Assembly (NCBI GenBank): GCA_029891345.1
Contig: CM057002.1
Location: 65,242,590-65,306,589 of the forward strand
Reading direction: 5' to 3'
DNA from: Dryococelus australis
Taxonomy: Eukaryota; Arthropoda; Insecta; Phasmatodea; Phasmatidae
Length of the DNA: 64,000 bases
The position numbers and the translations under genes were made by a program. The first letter of the stretch is position 1. Every line of letters begins with the position of its first letter. The notes beneath the pieces are model-generated. The model searched no databases, was not told the origin of the DNA, and worked only from the letters and a program-made list of their open reading frames with translations. Positions 46,936 through 59,362 of this stretch are shown here, in pieces.

Positions 46936-49139
46936 TAAATGATGACGTGGTCAAATTTAGCTTAATGAGCAATAGCCCTACTTGGGCCAGCCAATTAAGC
47001 GCCTGATGGCACGTTGGAAAAGGGTTAAATGAGGTTTTCAGGCGTGGTGATAGTGAGGTCTAGGAATGACTATACCCGGTTGGTCCCAGACGCCGTCAAG
47101 GCGACGCCAATGTTGATGTTGCATCTCATAACCTCGATGGTTGCGGGCCGTACGTCTGGACCAATCTCCTCGCCGTTGAAGTGTTCACCTCTGCCCCGTT
47201 GGTTACTGCTCCATATGAGTGAAGTTTGCTAAACAATTGCCCGTCGGTTGGCTATGCACCATTGTTAATCTTGGCGGAAAAACCTAACTTTTACACGCGC
47301 GTGCATGGGCTGTCAGGGCCTCCCACACGCCCATACAATGCGAAACAAAATTCATAAACCCTTGCAAATTAAATTACTTACGTAATTTGAGTGAGCGGGT
47401 ATTATAAGATCCCGTCCCCTGACACACATGATGCGACGTAAATAAGATACGTACCGCTCAGTTCACAGTAGTATTTATTACGCTGAATTACACTCCCTTC
47501 GACGAGGGAGCTTTACATAAGCACTGCTGGCTCTTATGACCGGACATGCGGTAGAACTGACAAAACTTCTTACGACAAACAATGGTGACTTGCACAATAA
47601 AGCTCCCCGGGGCGATGTTATTCCCGCGGGGAGAGGAGGTGGCTTGCCGGGCGGCTATGCGAAGGAAGGTTCCAGTATCACGTTAAGTCTATTGTAGCTA
47701 ATGTCCAGATGCAAAATATCGAAGGCCACCCGTTGCGCGAGGGAAAACGCCGGAGCTCACGACACGCTATTCACCTCCGTTGGTTGCTACGCGCTGCCTT
47801 GACTTACCGCTCGACACGCGGGCTCGCCTCAGCTCATCCTCGCGCCGAAACGGGACTACTTTCTGTCCTGCCCTTGCAGCATGCTAAATAACTAATTAAA
47901 CATTCAAAAAGCACAAAAACAACCTGCAACATAAGACACTCGTGAATGGAATGCTAAAAGCACTGCGTGAAAGATGAAATAAATAATGATACATAACTCT
48001 TGCATTGTAAACAATAAACACTCAAATATAACAAAAAAACTAATGAATCCTTTAGTTAAAACACATCAACAATGTCTTTAATTAGGCCTTATACTCTGAG
48101 CTCAAATGATCGGCCTATTTCATCCTCCTCCACTGCGTCTCCATGGCAACCACTTGCGCTGCACCTGATCTTTACAGCGACCGGGCGCACATTCTACACT
48201 GCTCAGAGCGACATTGCAGGCTACGGCCAGACAAACTGTCTAATGGCCCTTTTATGCATCCAATTCGTGTCGTCCAGCCTTGAAAATACAGTTTTTGAGT
48301 TCCACGTTTACATAATATCAGAAGCTATGTAAATTTAAATTTCAATTGGTGGTGTATTATTTTGTTATATCGAGATATTAAATCAAAACACAAACTCTTC
48401 CCAACACATAAAAAAAATAGCAGTTTTCACTATTTTATTGCAAACAGTACATTTATTTTTTTTACTTGTGATGCTAGTTTATTGTGGAGTACGACAGTAC
48501 GACCTAATCATAAAGAGTGGCCATTCTTGTTGGAACACTTCGTCTCCAGCAGTTTTGTTTTAAAACGCGCACATAGTTTTCAGCTGCAGTGATTATAACA
48601 CCTAGAACGTAGGCAACACAATGTTTCTATTATGGGGACTCGCACTCAGTAGCTAGGAACAAACAGCTAACAAACGGAGGACTTCAGTGCTTTAAGGTTG
48701 ATTAACGTAGGGCAAATTTTAATAGTAATTGTTAGAAATTTCCTCCATCACCAAAGGTATGTTTATATTTTATGGTTCATCATCATACCTTAACGGAGCT
48801 ATTGGGGCAATGCAAGCTATTGACAAGAGTTATGTAACGAACTTTATATAAAAGGTGTTTATTTAAAATTAAGGTTGTAAAATATTATTTCAACATGAAC
48901 ATTATTATGTATGCGCGTGGGGGAGCTATACAAATACATTAAAGTACTAATTTATATTAAATTATAATGATTTAACCAGCCACATTCTGAGTAAAGTCTA
49001 ATTAGAGAGTCCCCACCTTGTTCATGATTCCGGAGGTTGATTAATATGGCGGAAGTCGACGCTCGGACATACCCATCTTCAGTGGTCTTCGTTCCAATGG
49101 CCCGACAAGAGACACCGCGTACGGGATACGCTGCTCTAT
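46936..49139. other. No gene recognised; GC-rich stretch
   Basis: 47030-47890 is GC-richer, with a TGTCAGGGCCTCCCACACG string at 47310 and a CCCCGGGGCGATGTTATTCC hairpin-like patch near 47606. It may be a decayed element or promoter region; I recognise no domain. The rest is AT-rich. Confidence 0.4.
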
Positions 49140-49290
49140 ATCGACTGTGTTGTCCCCTTTTACTGGCCGGTGGAGCGGATTTCTGTCGTTAGCGATTTCA
49201 TAACTAATTTCAGCTATCACATCATTATTAAGAGTCGTAATTCATTTAATGAGGTCCTACCCACTTCTTACAGGTGCCTGGTACTTAAAA
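49140..49290 (+). repeat. Dispersed repeat D, plus copy
   Basis: TTTACTGGCCGGTGGAGCGG, TTTCAGCTATCACATCATTA, GTCGTAATTCATTTAATGAG and GTCCTACCCACTTCTTACAG match the minus-strand segment at 33690-33815. A 137-codon open frame at 49249-49662 begins inside this repeat and shows no known domain. Confidence 0.6.
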
Positions 49291-50982
49291 GTTTGCCATC
49301 ACAAGGTCCCGTGGAAAATAGTCGATCGGGAACAAGTCAGAAGATGTTGGCGGCCGATGTACTGCACTCACACGCCTAAAACACTCTGCCGTCGAGCAGC
49401 GAACCAAGTTACTGAAAAAAAGAATTGGGACGTGGCTGTGTTGGGGACACGGCCGTTTGTTTTGCGTGTGAATACGTCTACGTTGACGCGCTCAGACACC
49501 TTGATGCTTACTTTTAAGTTCCCGGCACCGCTTCACTCGATCATATGGGGTTTTGTGGGTATGCCTGCATTGCTTTTGAGACGCTCTTTCCAACTGTATA
49601 CAGTTTCTGTATTTCAACTTGATTTTTTTTTGACAGGCCGAAATTGGGTTATGTTTTCTTAATTTTTTAAATTAAACTCCTACAGTTTCACCATAACCAC
49701 GCCACACAAATGTTTTTATACGCCCAATCGATTGATCTTGACGAGAGCTGTCGGTTGAAACCTAAACGAGCGTCGTAGCTTCTCCTAGTCAAAAGTTGTA
49801 CTACGCGGAAATTATGAGATTCGGCGAAACGAACTCAAAATTACGCACCACCCCCTCCCCCCCCCCCCCCCCCCCCCACGAGCGTTGCTTCACAGTCCTC
49901 ACTCAACGTAACATATTCTTTGATCCTTTGGCATTCGAGTGGTCTAATTGAATTTAGAATGTATACGATATATTCGGAGCTGCAATGCCAAACTGTATCC
50001 CCCGAATTTGCTATCATCGGATTTTCTGGATTGCCTCTCACTATGGTTGCAAATTTAAAGACGTATTCACCTTCAAAGTGCTGGCCACCAAAAAAATGCG
50101 TTTGTTTATATTTGCAAGACATTCTGTTCTACTTACAGACATTGCTAACGTTCGAGTACTATTTTCTCTCATAAAAAAAGCCATTAGACTGCATGTTTTT
50201 AAGGCCTGTCAATTGGCAATTTAATTTTTTTTTTTGGAACGCAGAAATAATGAAAACCAACTCATCAATGGAAATACGATAATTCACACTAAAATAAGAT
50301 ATCACGATCCACTTCAAGGAATATTTAAAATCAACTTTATGAAATGTTTTCGCAGTTTTAAAAAACTAATTAAAATAAGGACATTTTTGCATATTTTATA
50401 GCAGTAATTGATTTTTTTTGTAAAATACGCTTTTCTTAGCATACCTAATTAAGAAATGACAATTAAGTCTCTCCTGATAAATTTCCTGTTAATGATTTCG
50501 TGTATTTTGTTTGTAAGTTCAAAAATGCTTTAAGTATTGATTTTGAAATGCCGTAATATGAAAACTAAGGGATCTAGATTTTTTATGCGGAGAAAGCATA
50601 TTTATGAATAATGTCTACATTAATCGAAATACTGTGAGCTGTAGTTTAATAGTATATAAAATCGGGTGTGTTTGTTATTAAAATAAGTAAGAAAATAATT
50701 GGAATGTTGCTTCCGAATTAAATATGACAATTTTCATGTTTTTGCGTTTGGTTTTTAAAAAGCTGCGAATAATATAAATGGAATTGTGGGTACTCATTAT
50801 GCGTAGTTTTATTCATAATTTACAGAATAACGGTAATTATATTGTTAGCTTCTTTTACACTAACCTCCTTAAATAGTTTTTTTGAAGCAAAGATTGGAAA
50901 TTAAAAGAAGATGAAATTTTCTGAAATACGTAAAGATACAATAAAATAATAAACATCCTTTAAAAATCAAATTCGTACTCTT
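49291..50982. other. No gene recognised; C21 run
   Basis: A 21-base C run lies at 49857-49877. The remainder is AT-rich with no structure I can name. Confidence 0.5.
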
Positions 50983-51156
50983 CTATAGTTAGACGCTTCA
51001 CCGCTATCATATTTGTGTGGATAAACCAACACATTTTTACGAACCTCAAACTCATTTCATTTCATTGTTCTATAGTTAGACGCTTCACCGCTATCATATT
51101 AGTGTGGATACACCAACACATTTTTACGAACCGCAAACTCATTTCATTTCATTGTT
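50983..51156. repeat. 87-bp tandem duplication, 2 units
   Basis: CTATAGTTAGACGCTTCACC starts at 50983 and 51070. The copies differ at about four positions. Recent local duplication in AT-rich DNA. Confidence 0.92.
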
Positions 51157-52039
51157 TTATGTTTTCAAGCTTTACAAGTGGTTTTATTGTTTTACGATTG
51201 ATATTTTTTTCTTGCATAATGTTGTATTATTACAATATATATGAATTAAAAATTTATTTATTGCAGTATTTACTCTTACACTAACACTGGTAAAACATAT
51301 TTTATCTAGAACATAAAGCACACGCTGTAATTTAATATATATGACATACATTATCTGCCAAACGATTTTGTATTGTCAATATTCCGGCAACGTGAATGCA
51401 TCCTCGTCAATCGCCAACATTGGCGGAAAAATGTATATATCACAAGAATAAACATTCCGAAAGTTAAATCATTTGGTTTTAACAAAGTTCACTTGCGCTA
51501 GAATATGTTAATCAATTGTAAAATTTATCTTTAGTTGTGCAAAAACTAATATAAATGAGGCAAGCTATTTTCAGAGGTATTTATTTACAAAATGAGCAGC
51601 AATCATAATATGAGGATCAATCAGCAGCCGAGACACACATTGGCTGTAACAAATAGACGGCAAATTATACATGCATATGTTAAAAAATATATATAAAATG
51701 TGCCTGGAATTTACAAGTAAATATCAAAATAGACAGAACCTCCCTTACTGTAGCAATATGATTCACACGGTAGCACTAACTATTCCACGTATTTCCATAT
51801 TTAGGTATTGTAATCGAGCAAAGGTTCTGCATTCGCATCTCCGTACAGCAATCTGAAAAAAATAGAATTTTTAATAAAAATTAAGAAATATACATTAGGC
51901 ACACTTGTAAGGTATGTTCGACAAACTTTCGTATAGGCTACTTGCATACACTTTGTAGTTCTTATATTGTTGTTAGCCTGTAAATCGTTTTAGCTGTTAT
52001 ATTGTAACTAAGAAGTTTATACAGGTACTTGACAACTTT
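51157..52039. other. No gene recognised
   Basis: AT-rich, no repeats or coding motifs noted. Confidence 0.5.
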
Positions 52040-52282
52040 GGAGATTTCGGGCGGCATCAATAGACTTGCGTGAGTGCCAATGAGGATGAAATTGAAAAGC
52101 ATGTGGAGCAATGGTGAAATTCAACTCCAAGGTAAACGGAACACTCCCGAGAAAATGCTCCCAACAGAAGCATTCTGGAACACTATTTCCACGTGCCGAA
52201 ATCCGAGTGCAAACCTGCCAGGAGTTGAACCGCGATCGACTGAGTGAGAGATGAGAACCCTAGCCACTATGTCAACAACGGA
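52040..52282 (-). mobile_element. Old SINE related to S1
   Basis: On the minus strand the head has box-A-like TAGTGGCTAGGGTTCTCATC and box-B-like GCGGTTCAACTCC. The body ATTTCGGCACGTGGAAATAG, GCATTTTCTCGGGAGTGTTC parallels S1 (ATTTCCGCATGTGGGAATCG, GGGTTTTCTCGGAGG). It is more diverged than the others and may be a separate subfamily. Confidence 0.6.
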
Positions 52283-52659
52283 CCCACTTTAGAACTGTAA
52301 ATCATGACATTCGTCTACACGTGTGTGGAATATTTTTATATTATTTCATTATTCATACATCAAACTACGCTTCAATAAATCCATCGCAGGTAATGGCAAG
52401 CATTTCTATGTTCAGTAATTTGATAAATTACTGCTCGGAAATGTGTCCCTAAACTTTCGTCCTGTTCTTAGAAGAAGGCAGTGAAACACTGCGAACAATC
52501 ACGCGAGCGATCTCTCCGAATATCTCAACCTTCCAGCCCAAGACTACCTTCTCGGGCCCCACCTAAAGAACATGCCTGACCTTGAGAACAGACAATACCT
52601 CCCCTACTGCGACAGGTCACTGTCAGCCATCCCCTCCCTTCCCCGGCCAGAACTAGGGG

Positions 52660-52842
52660 CGAGGAGATTATAAAGGGATTTTTAACGTCCTCCGGTTTTA
52701 CACTTAAAAGCTTAGCAAGGGACGGCTTACAGACTAACTTATAACCTACCTTACATGAACACCCATGCCTTACCCGGGATTCGAATCCAGAGCCTCCCGA
52801 ACCCCAGATCGGTGGCTCGCCAACCGACTGCGCCGCCACGGT
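52660..52842 (-). mobile_element. SINE family S2
   Basis: On the minus strand: box A GGCGGCGCAGTCGGTTGGCG, then GGAGGCTCTGGATTCGAATC (box B), GGTAAGGCATGGGTGTTCAT, and AGCCGTCCCTTGCTAAGC, in the same order as the copy at 29771. Its 3' part carries about 20 extra bases. Confidence 0.8.
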
Positions 52843-52970
52843 ATGTCGGGAAGGACAAAGAGAGGAAAATCACGTAGCGAGTAGGCAGCAACACGAGACG
52901 GGCCTCAAATGCAGAAAACAGACCTGCAGTTTTAGTTAAAATTCACTAAATTCAATGCTTTGACAATACC

Positions 52971-53185
52971 CTTCTTTGGTATGATTTTACTAAGACAACT
53001 ATAGCTTATGCCACTTCTTTGGTATGATTTTACTAAGACAACTATAGCTTATGCTACTTCTTAGGTATGATTTTACTAAGACAACTATAGCTTATGCCAC
53101 TTCTTTGGTATGATTTTACTAAGACAACTATAGCTTATGCCACTTCTTTGGTATGATTTTACTAAGACAACTATAGCTGAAGCCA
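52971..53185. repeat. 43-bp minisatellite, 5 units
   Basis: CTTCTTTGGTATGATTTTAC starts at 52971, 53014, 53057, 53100 and 53143: exact 43-base period. Only one or two substitutions among units. Recent expansion. Confidence 0.93.
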
Positions 53186-53436
53186 CTATTCTTTTTTATT
53201 TCAAGCATTTATTTCCCAATTAACTGATAATCATGCGCAAAATTAGGCAATTTGATTATTTCAAGAAATAGTGTTAACGCCGATAGAATGGAAAAGTATA
53301 ACAATAGCTCGCACAATTGAATTTTTTACTTCCACGGAAAAAAATTCCGTCGGCATATTTTTAATAGTTCCATAATAATCATTATTACAAATCTACTGCG
53401 TGTTTCTCATTCGATATAAGAGTATATTACACTCCT

Positions 53437-53641
53437 AACATCAAGGTCTTGAGAGCCGATGTGGGCGAAGCGAGGTGAGTATGGAGCAGTGCCGGAATAT
53501 AAGGGGGAGGGGAGGTTGGGACTGGAGACCTCCGAGAAAACCCGCCGACCAGCAGCATCGTCCGGCACGATTCCCACATGCGGAAATCCGTTTCGCCTTG
53601 GTATGAGGCGAGTAGTCTAACCATTACACCATCGCGGCCTC
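53437..53641 (-). mobile_element. SINE family S1, box B lost
   Basis: The minus-strand head AGGCCGCGATGGTGTAATGG, TTAGACTACTCGCCTCATAC is tRNA-like, but the box B region is deleted, so it is probably transcriptionally dead. The body CGCATGTGGGAATCGTGCCG, GGGTTTTCTCGGAGGTC and tail GGCTCTCAAGACCTTGATGT match the other S1 copies. Confidence 0.75.
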
Positions 53642-53762
53642 TAGTTAAGAAGAAAATCAATTTATTCACACACAATAGAGTTTGTTTCTTTTTTAATAAA
53701 ATATTTTACACATTCATATATACGTATATACCCATGTATTAATATAGAAATACTATTCTGCG

Positions 53763-54178
53763 TATAGGATGTTCACGGTAAAATGAGCATTTTTGAAAGT
53801 CCTGCTTAAGATTTACTTGTATTCACGGTGTAACCTTCCGCCTTATGTAAAAATAACATTTGCATGAGCCTCGTAACTTCATTCATGCGTCGGTCAAGTG
53901 AAAATGTAAAATTATTAGAGAAGTGAATATTTACAAATCTGTTTATTTGTACACTTCGATGCATTAAAAAAAAGTAAGAGAAATAAATAAGTTAACAGAA
54001 ATGGTTGCCTAACACTTTTTATTTGACGTTAAAATTTGGAACTACTTTCCCTCCATTGTTTCCAACTTTACAGGGGCGCATGTCACCCAGTGCGCCCGTT
54101 GAAATATATGCAGGTATGGGCAGTGACTTTTTCTAAAGTTGATTTCTAAAGTGCTCACTTAATCGCGAACAGCCTTCA
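53763..54178. mobile_element. M1 MITE, long subfamily
   Basis: TATAGGATGTTCACGGTAAA at the left; TCACTTAATCGCGAACAGCC at the right. Interior CCTGCTTAAGATTTACTTGT, TCATGCGTCGGTCAAGTGAA and TATGCAGGTATGGGCAGTGA. About 416 bp. Confidence 0.88.
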
Positions 54179-55113
54179 AAACCTTAGTTGCTATAAATAC
54201 CCAACCTATTTCCTCCGCCAACCCATAATCAAAGATGGTTTTATTTCGGAAATGCTCGGTATCCGCGACCTACATCAAACAACAAAGAAGTTATACATTT
54301 GATCAGTGCTCAGCCATTGGCCATAAGTGAACTCTATTACATTTTTTAAAATATAGTTAATTAATGTAGTTCCTGTGTATAACATTATTCATTTCTCGTA
54401 TTAGATAGTAGCCGAAAACGGGATCGTTGGACATATTTTTAATCCCCCCCCCTTTTTCTCCACCAGATTGATCCCAATTAAAATTCGTGAACTCAGTTAC
54501 ATAAGCAGTTAAATTAAATTAAAATTTTGTTTCATTTGGGGGGATGGGGGTTAAATTTTGAAGGAAGTTACGTAATAATTTATTACTAATTTAAAAATAT
54601 CTATCTTTTATGAAAATAATTTTTTAAGAGATATGAAAGCAATTATAATAGGTCCTGAACTGTGGTGTTGTGAGTTCAGGAAGACGGCTGTTCGTCCCGG
54701 CACCGGTGATATATTTATTTATTTTTTTAACTATTTTCGAAACCTACAGAGGGCTGAGAGTGCGTCGGAAAGGCATGTGTGTAATCACGAGCTTGATGTG
54801 ATGTTGAGTGGAAGGGGGGGGGGGGGGCGTGGAAGGGCACACGAACGTTGACTTGCCGGCTCAGTTCCATACTAATTGCTTTTCTTTTCCTTTCGCTGCC
54901 GGTAATTAACTCGCCACTCGCGCGCCTCGTTACCCCGCGCGAGTTACGAACCCCTCCGCCAGTGGCGCCACATACGCGATACTCACTGTAGCGCGTCCGA
55001 CAGCCCGCCAGCCCCCCCCCCCCCCCGCCCCGAAGAATCCATTCTCATGGAGCCTACCCTCCCCTCACTTCCCTCCAACAACATCGTGGCCAAGAGCTGC
55101 TGCCGCCCCTTAC
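54179..55113. other. No gene recognised; GC-rich patch
   Basis: 54840-55080 is GC-rich (CACTCGCGCGCCTCG, a C14 run at 55013, G12 at 54817). CACTGTAGCGCG at 54985 recurs at 59916 in another GC-rich patch. No coding motif. Confidence 0.4.
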
Positions 55114-55354
55114 TATAGGCTGTTCACGGTGAAGTGAGCACTTTTGAAGCCCTAGTTGCTTTTTTCCTTTCAGCTGTTGTTTATTCGTTAACTACCTTTC
55201 TAAATAAGTACTGCTATGTAAGTAATAAACGCAGTGTTTCTATTCCACCGCACTCAGTAGTTCACGTCTAAGGCTAAAATAAAACATGTTTATTGACTAT
55301 TATTCCAAACGAGACGGCTTTCAAAAGTGCTCACTTTACTGTGAACAGCCTATA
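55114..55354. mobile_element. M1 MITE, short subfamily, best copy
   Basis: Perfect-looking ends TATAGGCTGTTCACGGTGAA and, reverse-complemented, TATAGGCTGTTCACAGTAAA. Interior CTATGTAAGTAATAAACGCA, TTCCACCGCACTCAGTAG. 241 bp. The ends being this similar suggests a fairly young copy. Confidence 0.9.
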
Positions 55355-55425
55355 TAGGGGTTTATACATACAATGAAAGACTTAAGGGTGTCGGATACCG
55401 AGGAATTAATAATTAAATATTTTAC

Positions 55426-55755
55426 ATAGCATTGTTCAACTTACACGCACTGCGTGTAATGCCATTTTACATAGCATTGTTCAACTTACACGCACTGCAT
55501 GTAATGCCATTTTACATAGCATTGTTCAACCTACACGCACTGCATGTAATGCTATTTTACATAGCATTGTTCAACCTACACGCACTGCATGTAATGCCAT
55601 TTTACATAGCATTGATCAACCTACACTCACTGCGTGTAATGCCATTTTACATAGCATTGTTCAACCTACACGCACTGCATGTAATGCCATTTTACATAGC
55701 ATTGTTCAACTTACACGCACTGCATGTAATGTAATTTTACATAGCATTGTCATTT
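55426..55755. repeat. 45-bp minisatellite, 7 units, inside FB arm
   Basis: TTACATAGCATTGTTCAACT, then TACACGCACTGCGTGTAATG, then CCATT, in seven units with a 45-base period. The unit contains the near-palindrome TTACACGCACTGCGTGTAA. Because 45 is a multiple of three, a 100-codon frame is open through it (repeating FNLHALHVMPFYIAL); I regard this as an artefact. Confidence 0.92.
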
Positions 55756-56112
55756 TACATACATGTCATTTTCCTCGAATAAACCTTTTTACGCTTTAAA
55801 AATGATTTCAATGATTAAATGTCAAATCCAAAATTTTCCTTTTTTGTTGCAGCTATAGTAGGCCTAACAAATAAGTTGTACAAATGAACATATTAAAAAA
55901 GTTTAACTGAGCTGTTCACTACCACGTGACACATATTAAATCACCAATTAACAGACATATATGAAAAAATATTTTAACATAATTTTTTTTTGCTTAATTT
56001 TAACAGTTTATTTCTTTCAGAAATGCAGGAATTGTTATTTGATTACGTGTATGTCAAGCGGTAGCCCACAGCATTGGTTGACGTTGTAAATGTTTTCATT
56101 TGTACAACTTAG

Positions 56113-56536
56113 TATAGGCCGTTCACGGTAAAATGAGCGCTTTTGAAAGCCCTGCTTAAGATCTATTTGTATAGATGTTCTGTATTCATCCACCTTATGT
56201 AATATTAGCATGGCCATTGGCCTCATCACTTTATTAATGCGTCGGTTAAGGGAAACTTTAAAATTATCAGTAAAGTAAACAATTTACAAATATGCTAATT
56301 TTTACATACTGTGGCGTTAAAATAAACAGATAGCGTAATAAATAATTTAAATTATCACAAATGGAAAACTAACACTTTTTATTCGACGTTAACTTGTGGA
56401 ACGACGTTCCATCCATTGTTGCCAACTTTACTGAGCGCATGTCACTCAGTGCACCTGTTAAAATAAATGCAGGCAGGGGAAGTGGCATTTTTCTAAGGTT
56501 GATTTCAAAAGTGCTCACTTTATCGTGAACCGCCGT
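56113..56536. mobile_element. M1 MITE, long subfamily, nested in FB copy 3
   Basis: TATAGGCCGTTCACGGTAAA at the left; TCACTTTATCGTGAACCGCC at the right. Interior CCCTGCTTAAGATCTATTTG, TTCGACGTTAACTTGTGGAA and TGCAGGCAGGGGAAGTGGCA. About 424 bp. Confidence 0.88.
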
Positions 56537-56780
56537 CAAGTATTTATTATTATAACTACAGGAAAACAGAAGAAAATTAGGTTTTGACATAGAATTATTG
56601 ATCAAATATAAAGTGTAGATTTTTTCATTCGAGAAAAATGTCACATGCAATGCGTACAAGGTGAACAATGTTCAGTACGTTACTAGTTGTATACAAATTT
56701 CTTGAATCCAATGTAGAGTAATTAGGGAAACGGAAATCCTAAATATAAATTTCTTCCTACTCTGTGAGTGTCGCGTTAAA

Positions 56781-56898
56781 AGTCGATATTTACGGCGCAA
56801 GAGATAGATCGATAGTAGCCTAATCCATCATGCTCGCAAAGTCGATATTTACGGCGCAAGAGATAGATCGATAGTAGCCTAATCCATCATGCTCGCAA
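56781..56898. repeat. 59-bp tandem duplication, 2 units
   Basis: AGTCGATATTTACGGCGCAA starts at 56781 and 56840. The copies look identical, so the duplication is very recent. Confidence 0.95.
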
Positions 56899-56899
56899 A

Positions 56900-59362
56900 G
56901 TTACCAAGCAATGTTGTCTAGGATTGCTATTCTTTTTTTTTTCTATAGTCTCTTCCGAAGACGTATATATTTTTTATCTATGAGATTCGTGTTCATATAC
57001 GACGTCTTCTTAAGAACTAAACAACTAAACTTAGATAGTTTTGTATATCTTTGGCATGAATCGAAGTATAGCATACGCAATGAAGTCTGCCAAATTTTCA
57101 CATTAGGAAAAATTGGAAACCAGATAAATTAATCCATAAGTAATAAGTTTGTATAGTCACGAAGCAGAAAATCCTTCATGAACACGCATTGATATTTTGA
57201 TCTCAGTTAACAATCTTTCAGGATTTATTTATGTTGGCCTGCTCCTAAAAACCACTGTAGATTATAAAAATACTATTAACTTAAAACCTGCCAATAATAA
57301 TATTTTAAATAACACACAGTAAAATACTTAATTATGATCGTTACTGTGGCTATTAAATTTATAGATCCTACTGCTCGCTCCTTAATGCTTACTACTTAAT
57401 TATTCCCTGTGGGCTTCCTGGAAGATTTATTATGCTCGGGTTAGACAGCTCGGGTTAGACCAATAGTATAACTGTAGAATTTAGCTGCAGGCATCAATGG
57501 TGTTGCATGTGCACCGGATTTTTTACGTTTTGCATGCAAGAAAAAGATATAATTGCGATTTTAATGAAATCAATATAACTGCGCAAAATATTTCTATTTC
57601 CACTGTGTTATAGCCTAGTTCGAGAATAAATTTCGTTCTTCGCACGGACAGTGCGAATGTAACGAAACATGCCCACATGTTGTTTAATATTCAGCCGGGA
57701 AACTGGATTTTGAAAACTTCGTATTACACAATTACGTTATTTTTGCAAATGGGACAGTATAATCGAAAAATTCGTTTCGATGATACCTATCGTTACTTCA
57801 TCTTAAATGCGTAACATTTTATCTAACATAAGCTTATTTACAAACTCTCGAAGTCAAATATACACCTATGGATTTTTAACTGTTTGCGATTGTAAACACC
57901 ACTAGACGGCGTGCTTAATAGTTACTAAATAAAATTAGTAATTAATATTTCGGCAGTGTTATATCATTATTCAAACGAAGCACAAATTTTCTTCCACACA
58001 AATAAATATAATTTCACCTTTTTACGTTACCTTATAAGTCACGTCTTTGGGAGACCAACGGACTTTGTGGTGGAAATTTACCCTTTGGCAAACTTCGCTA
58101 TGAAGAACCATCCTTTTTGTTCCCTGTTTGAGTAGAATAAAGGGGCATAAACAACAAAAAACCTAAGTAGTGTGCAGTAGGCTCCCAAAGAACAACTACA
58201 CAATGGTAACTAGCGACGTGTCCCGGCCTCGCTCGGGTGCTTAGGCAACTAACATAGGATTAATACTGTGGTGTTCATAAAGTGTTCGTAAGTGAAGCCC
58301 TAACAGACGAAAACGGTGACTGTGGGTCTTCCTTAAAAGATAAACATATGCTGTCGCGAACTTTCTTGTTGACCTGTTTTGTATCTACTATTCTGTAGTA
58401 GATTGATTTGGTTTGGCTCTTATGGTTTAGTCAGAGTATGCCATGTAAACAGCCGAAAAGAGACTTTTTTCGACTTTATTCTAAAACATCGACATTTCTC
58501 TACTATCCTTAATCTTAAATATTAATGTGTTATATACGTGAACCTTCCTCAAGAAATTCTCTAAATGGTGGTGGAACACGCATCAAATTCCATACAGCAG
58601 TTTAGAAGCCTTAGCCGAATATACAGACACACGCGGCCGGGTGACTTCGTTTTATACTGCGTATAGAATTTTAACCCATAGAAACGCAATTTCGTAAGCG
58701 CTGTCTTCGATCAAAAGGAAAACAGGTTTTTATTTATACGTGTGTTTATTTTAGGCGGTTGGTTTTTCGAATCAGTTAAGAATAGATTTATATCCCACTG
58801 CAGTATTCGAAATAGAAAATTTAAAATATGTTCATTTAAACGTATGCTTTTCGTTGATTGGCTAAACATAAGACTTGGAAATATTTACAATGCAATAAGA
58901 AGTAGCAACACAACTGTCTTGGGCGAGGTTTGAGGCAGTGCGTTGGAAAAATTCCTATTTGCCACTTACTGCTTGATGGCTAAGTTTGTTATTGTGTGAA
59001 CCCCGTAAGGTTGGGCTTCAGCTATTGCACATAATAATTTTTTTTTTTTCATTTTCGTGTCATTACTTCAGTTTCAAAGACATATTAAAACGTTTGGCTA
59101 TAGAAAATCAATATTTTACGAGGTGTTTAATATCGTTGTGTTTAATTTTCACTGCGTGTTTTTTGATGGTTGCAAAATGGCAGAGATGTATTTATAAAAT
59201 ATAAATAAGTCCCTGTATTTTTAAACCTATTATATAACCCGCAATGGATATTAAGAAAAAACTATTAAATACCACGTAATATGCAAATATTTTATTAGAA
59301 AACGTTGTTAATTGTTACTCTGAAATCGAAATTATGCCAGAAAATCAAAGAATTTCTGCGCG
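56900..59362. other. No gene recognised
   Basis: AT-rich, mostly unique-looking. Small open frames at 56911-57132, 58742-58933 and 58986-59204 have no motif. A 14-base duplication (GCTCGGGTTAGACA) lies near 57434. Confidence 0.45.

Larger units (their letters stand above)
55386..56700. mobile_element. FB element copy 3, with minisatellite and M1 insertion
   Basis: The left end is GGGTGTCGGATACCGAGGAA after TTAA (55382-55385), which matches the left ends of copies 2 and 4. Its arm includes CATTGTTCAACTTACACGCA and, after the repeat array, CATTTTCCTCGAATAAACC. The centre holds TAAATCACCAATTAACAG and TGTTATTTGATTACG. The right arm after the MITE reads AATATAAAGTGTAGATTTTT and AATGTTCAGTACG; the terminal GGGTGTC is not found, so the right end is lost. 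A 45-bp array (55426-55755) and an M1 MITE (56113-56536) are embedded. Confidence 0.65.

Noticed and set aside
47303-47900. Solo LTR suggested by a TGTCAGGG start and GC-rich content
   Set aside because: No matching CA end, no direct flanking duplication and no second copy in the window.
49249-49662. 137-codon plus-strand open frame
   Set aside because: It starts inside dispersed repeat D, has no recognisable domain and no upstream gene context.
55432-55734. 100-codon repeat protein FNLHALHVMPFYIAL x7
   Set aside because: The 45-bp repeat is a multiple of three and so stays open in frame; it derives from a non-coding FB arm.
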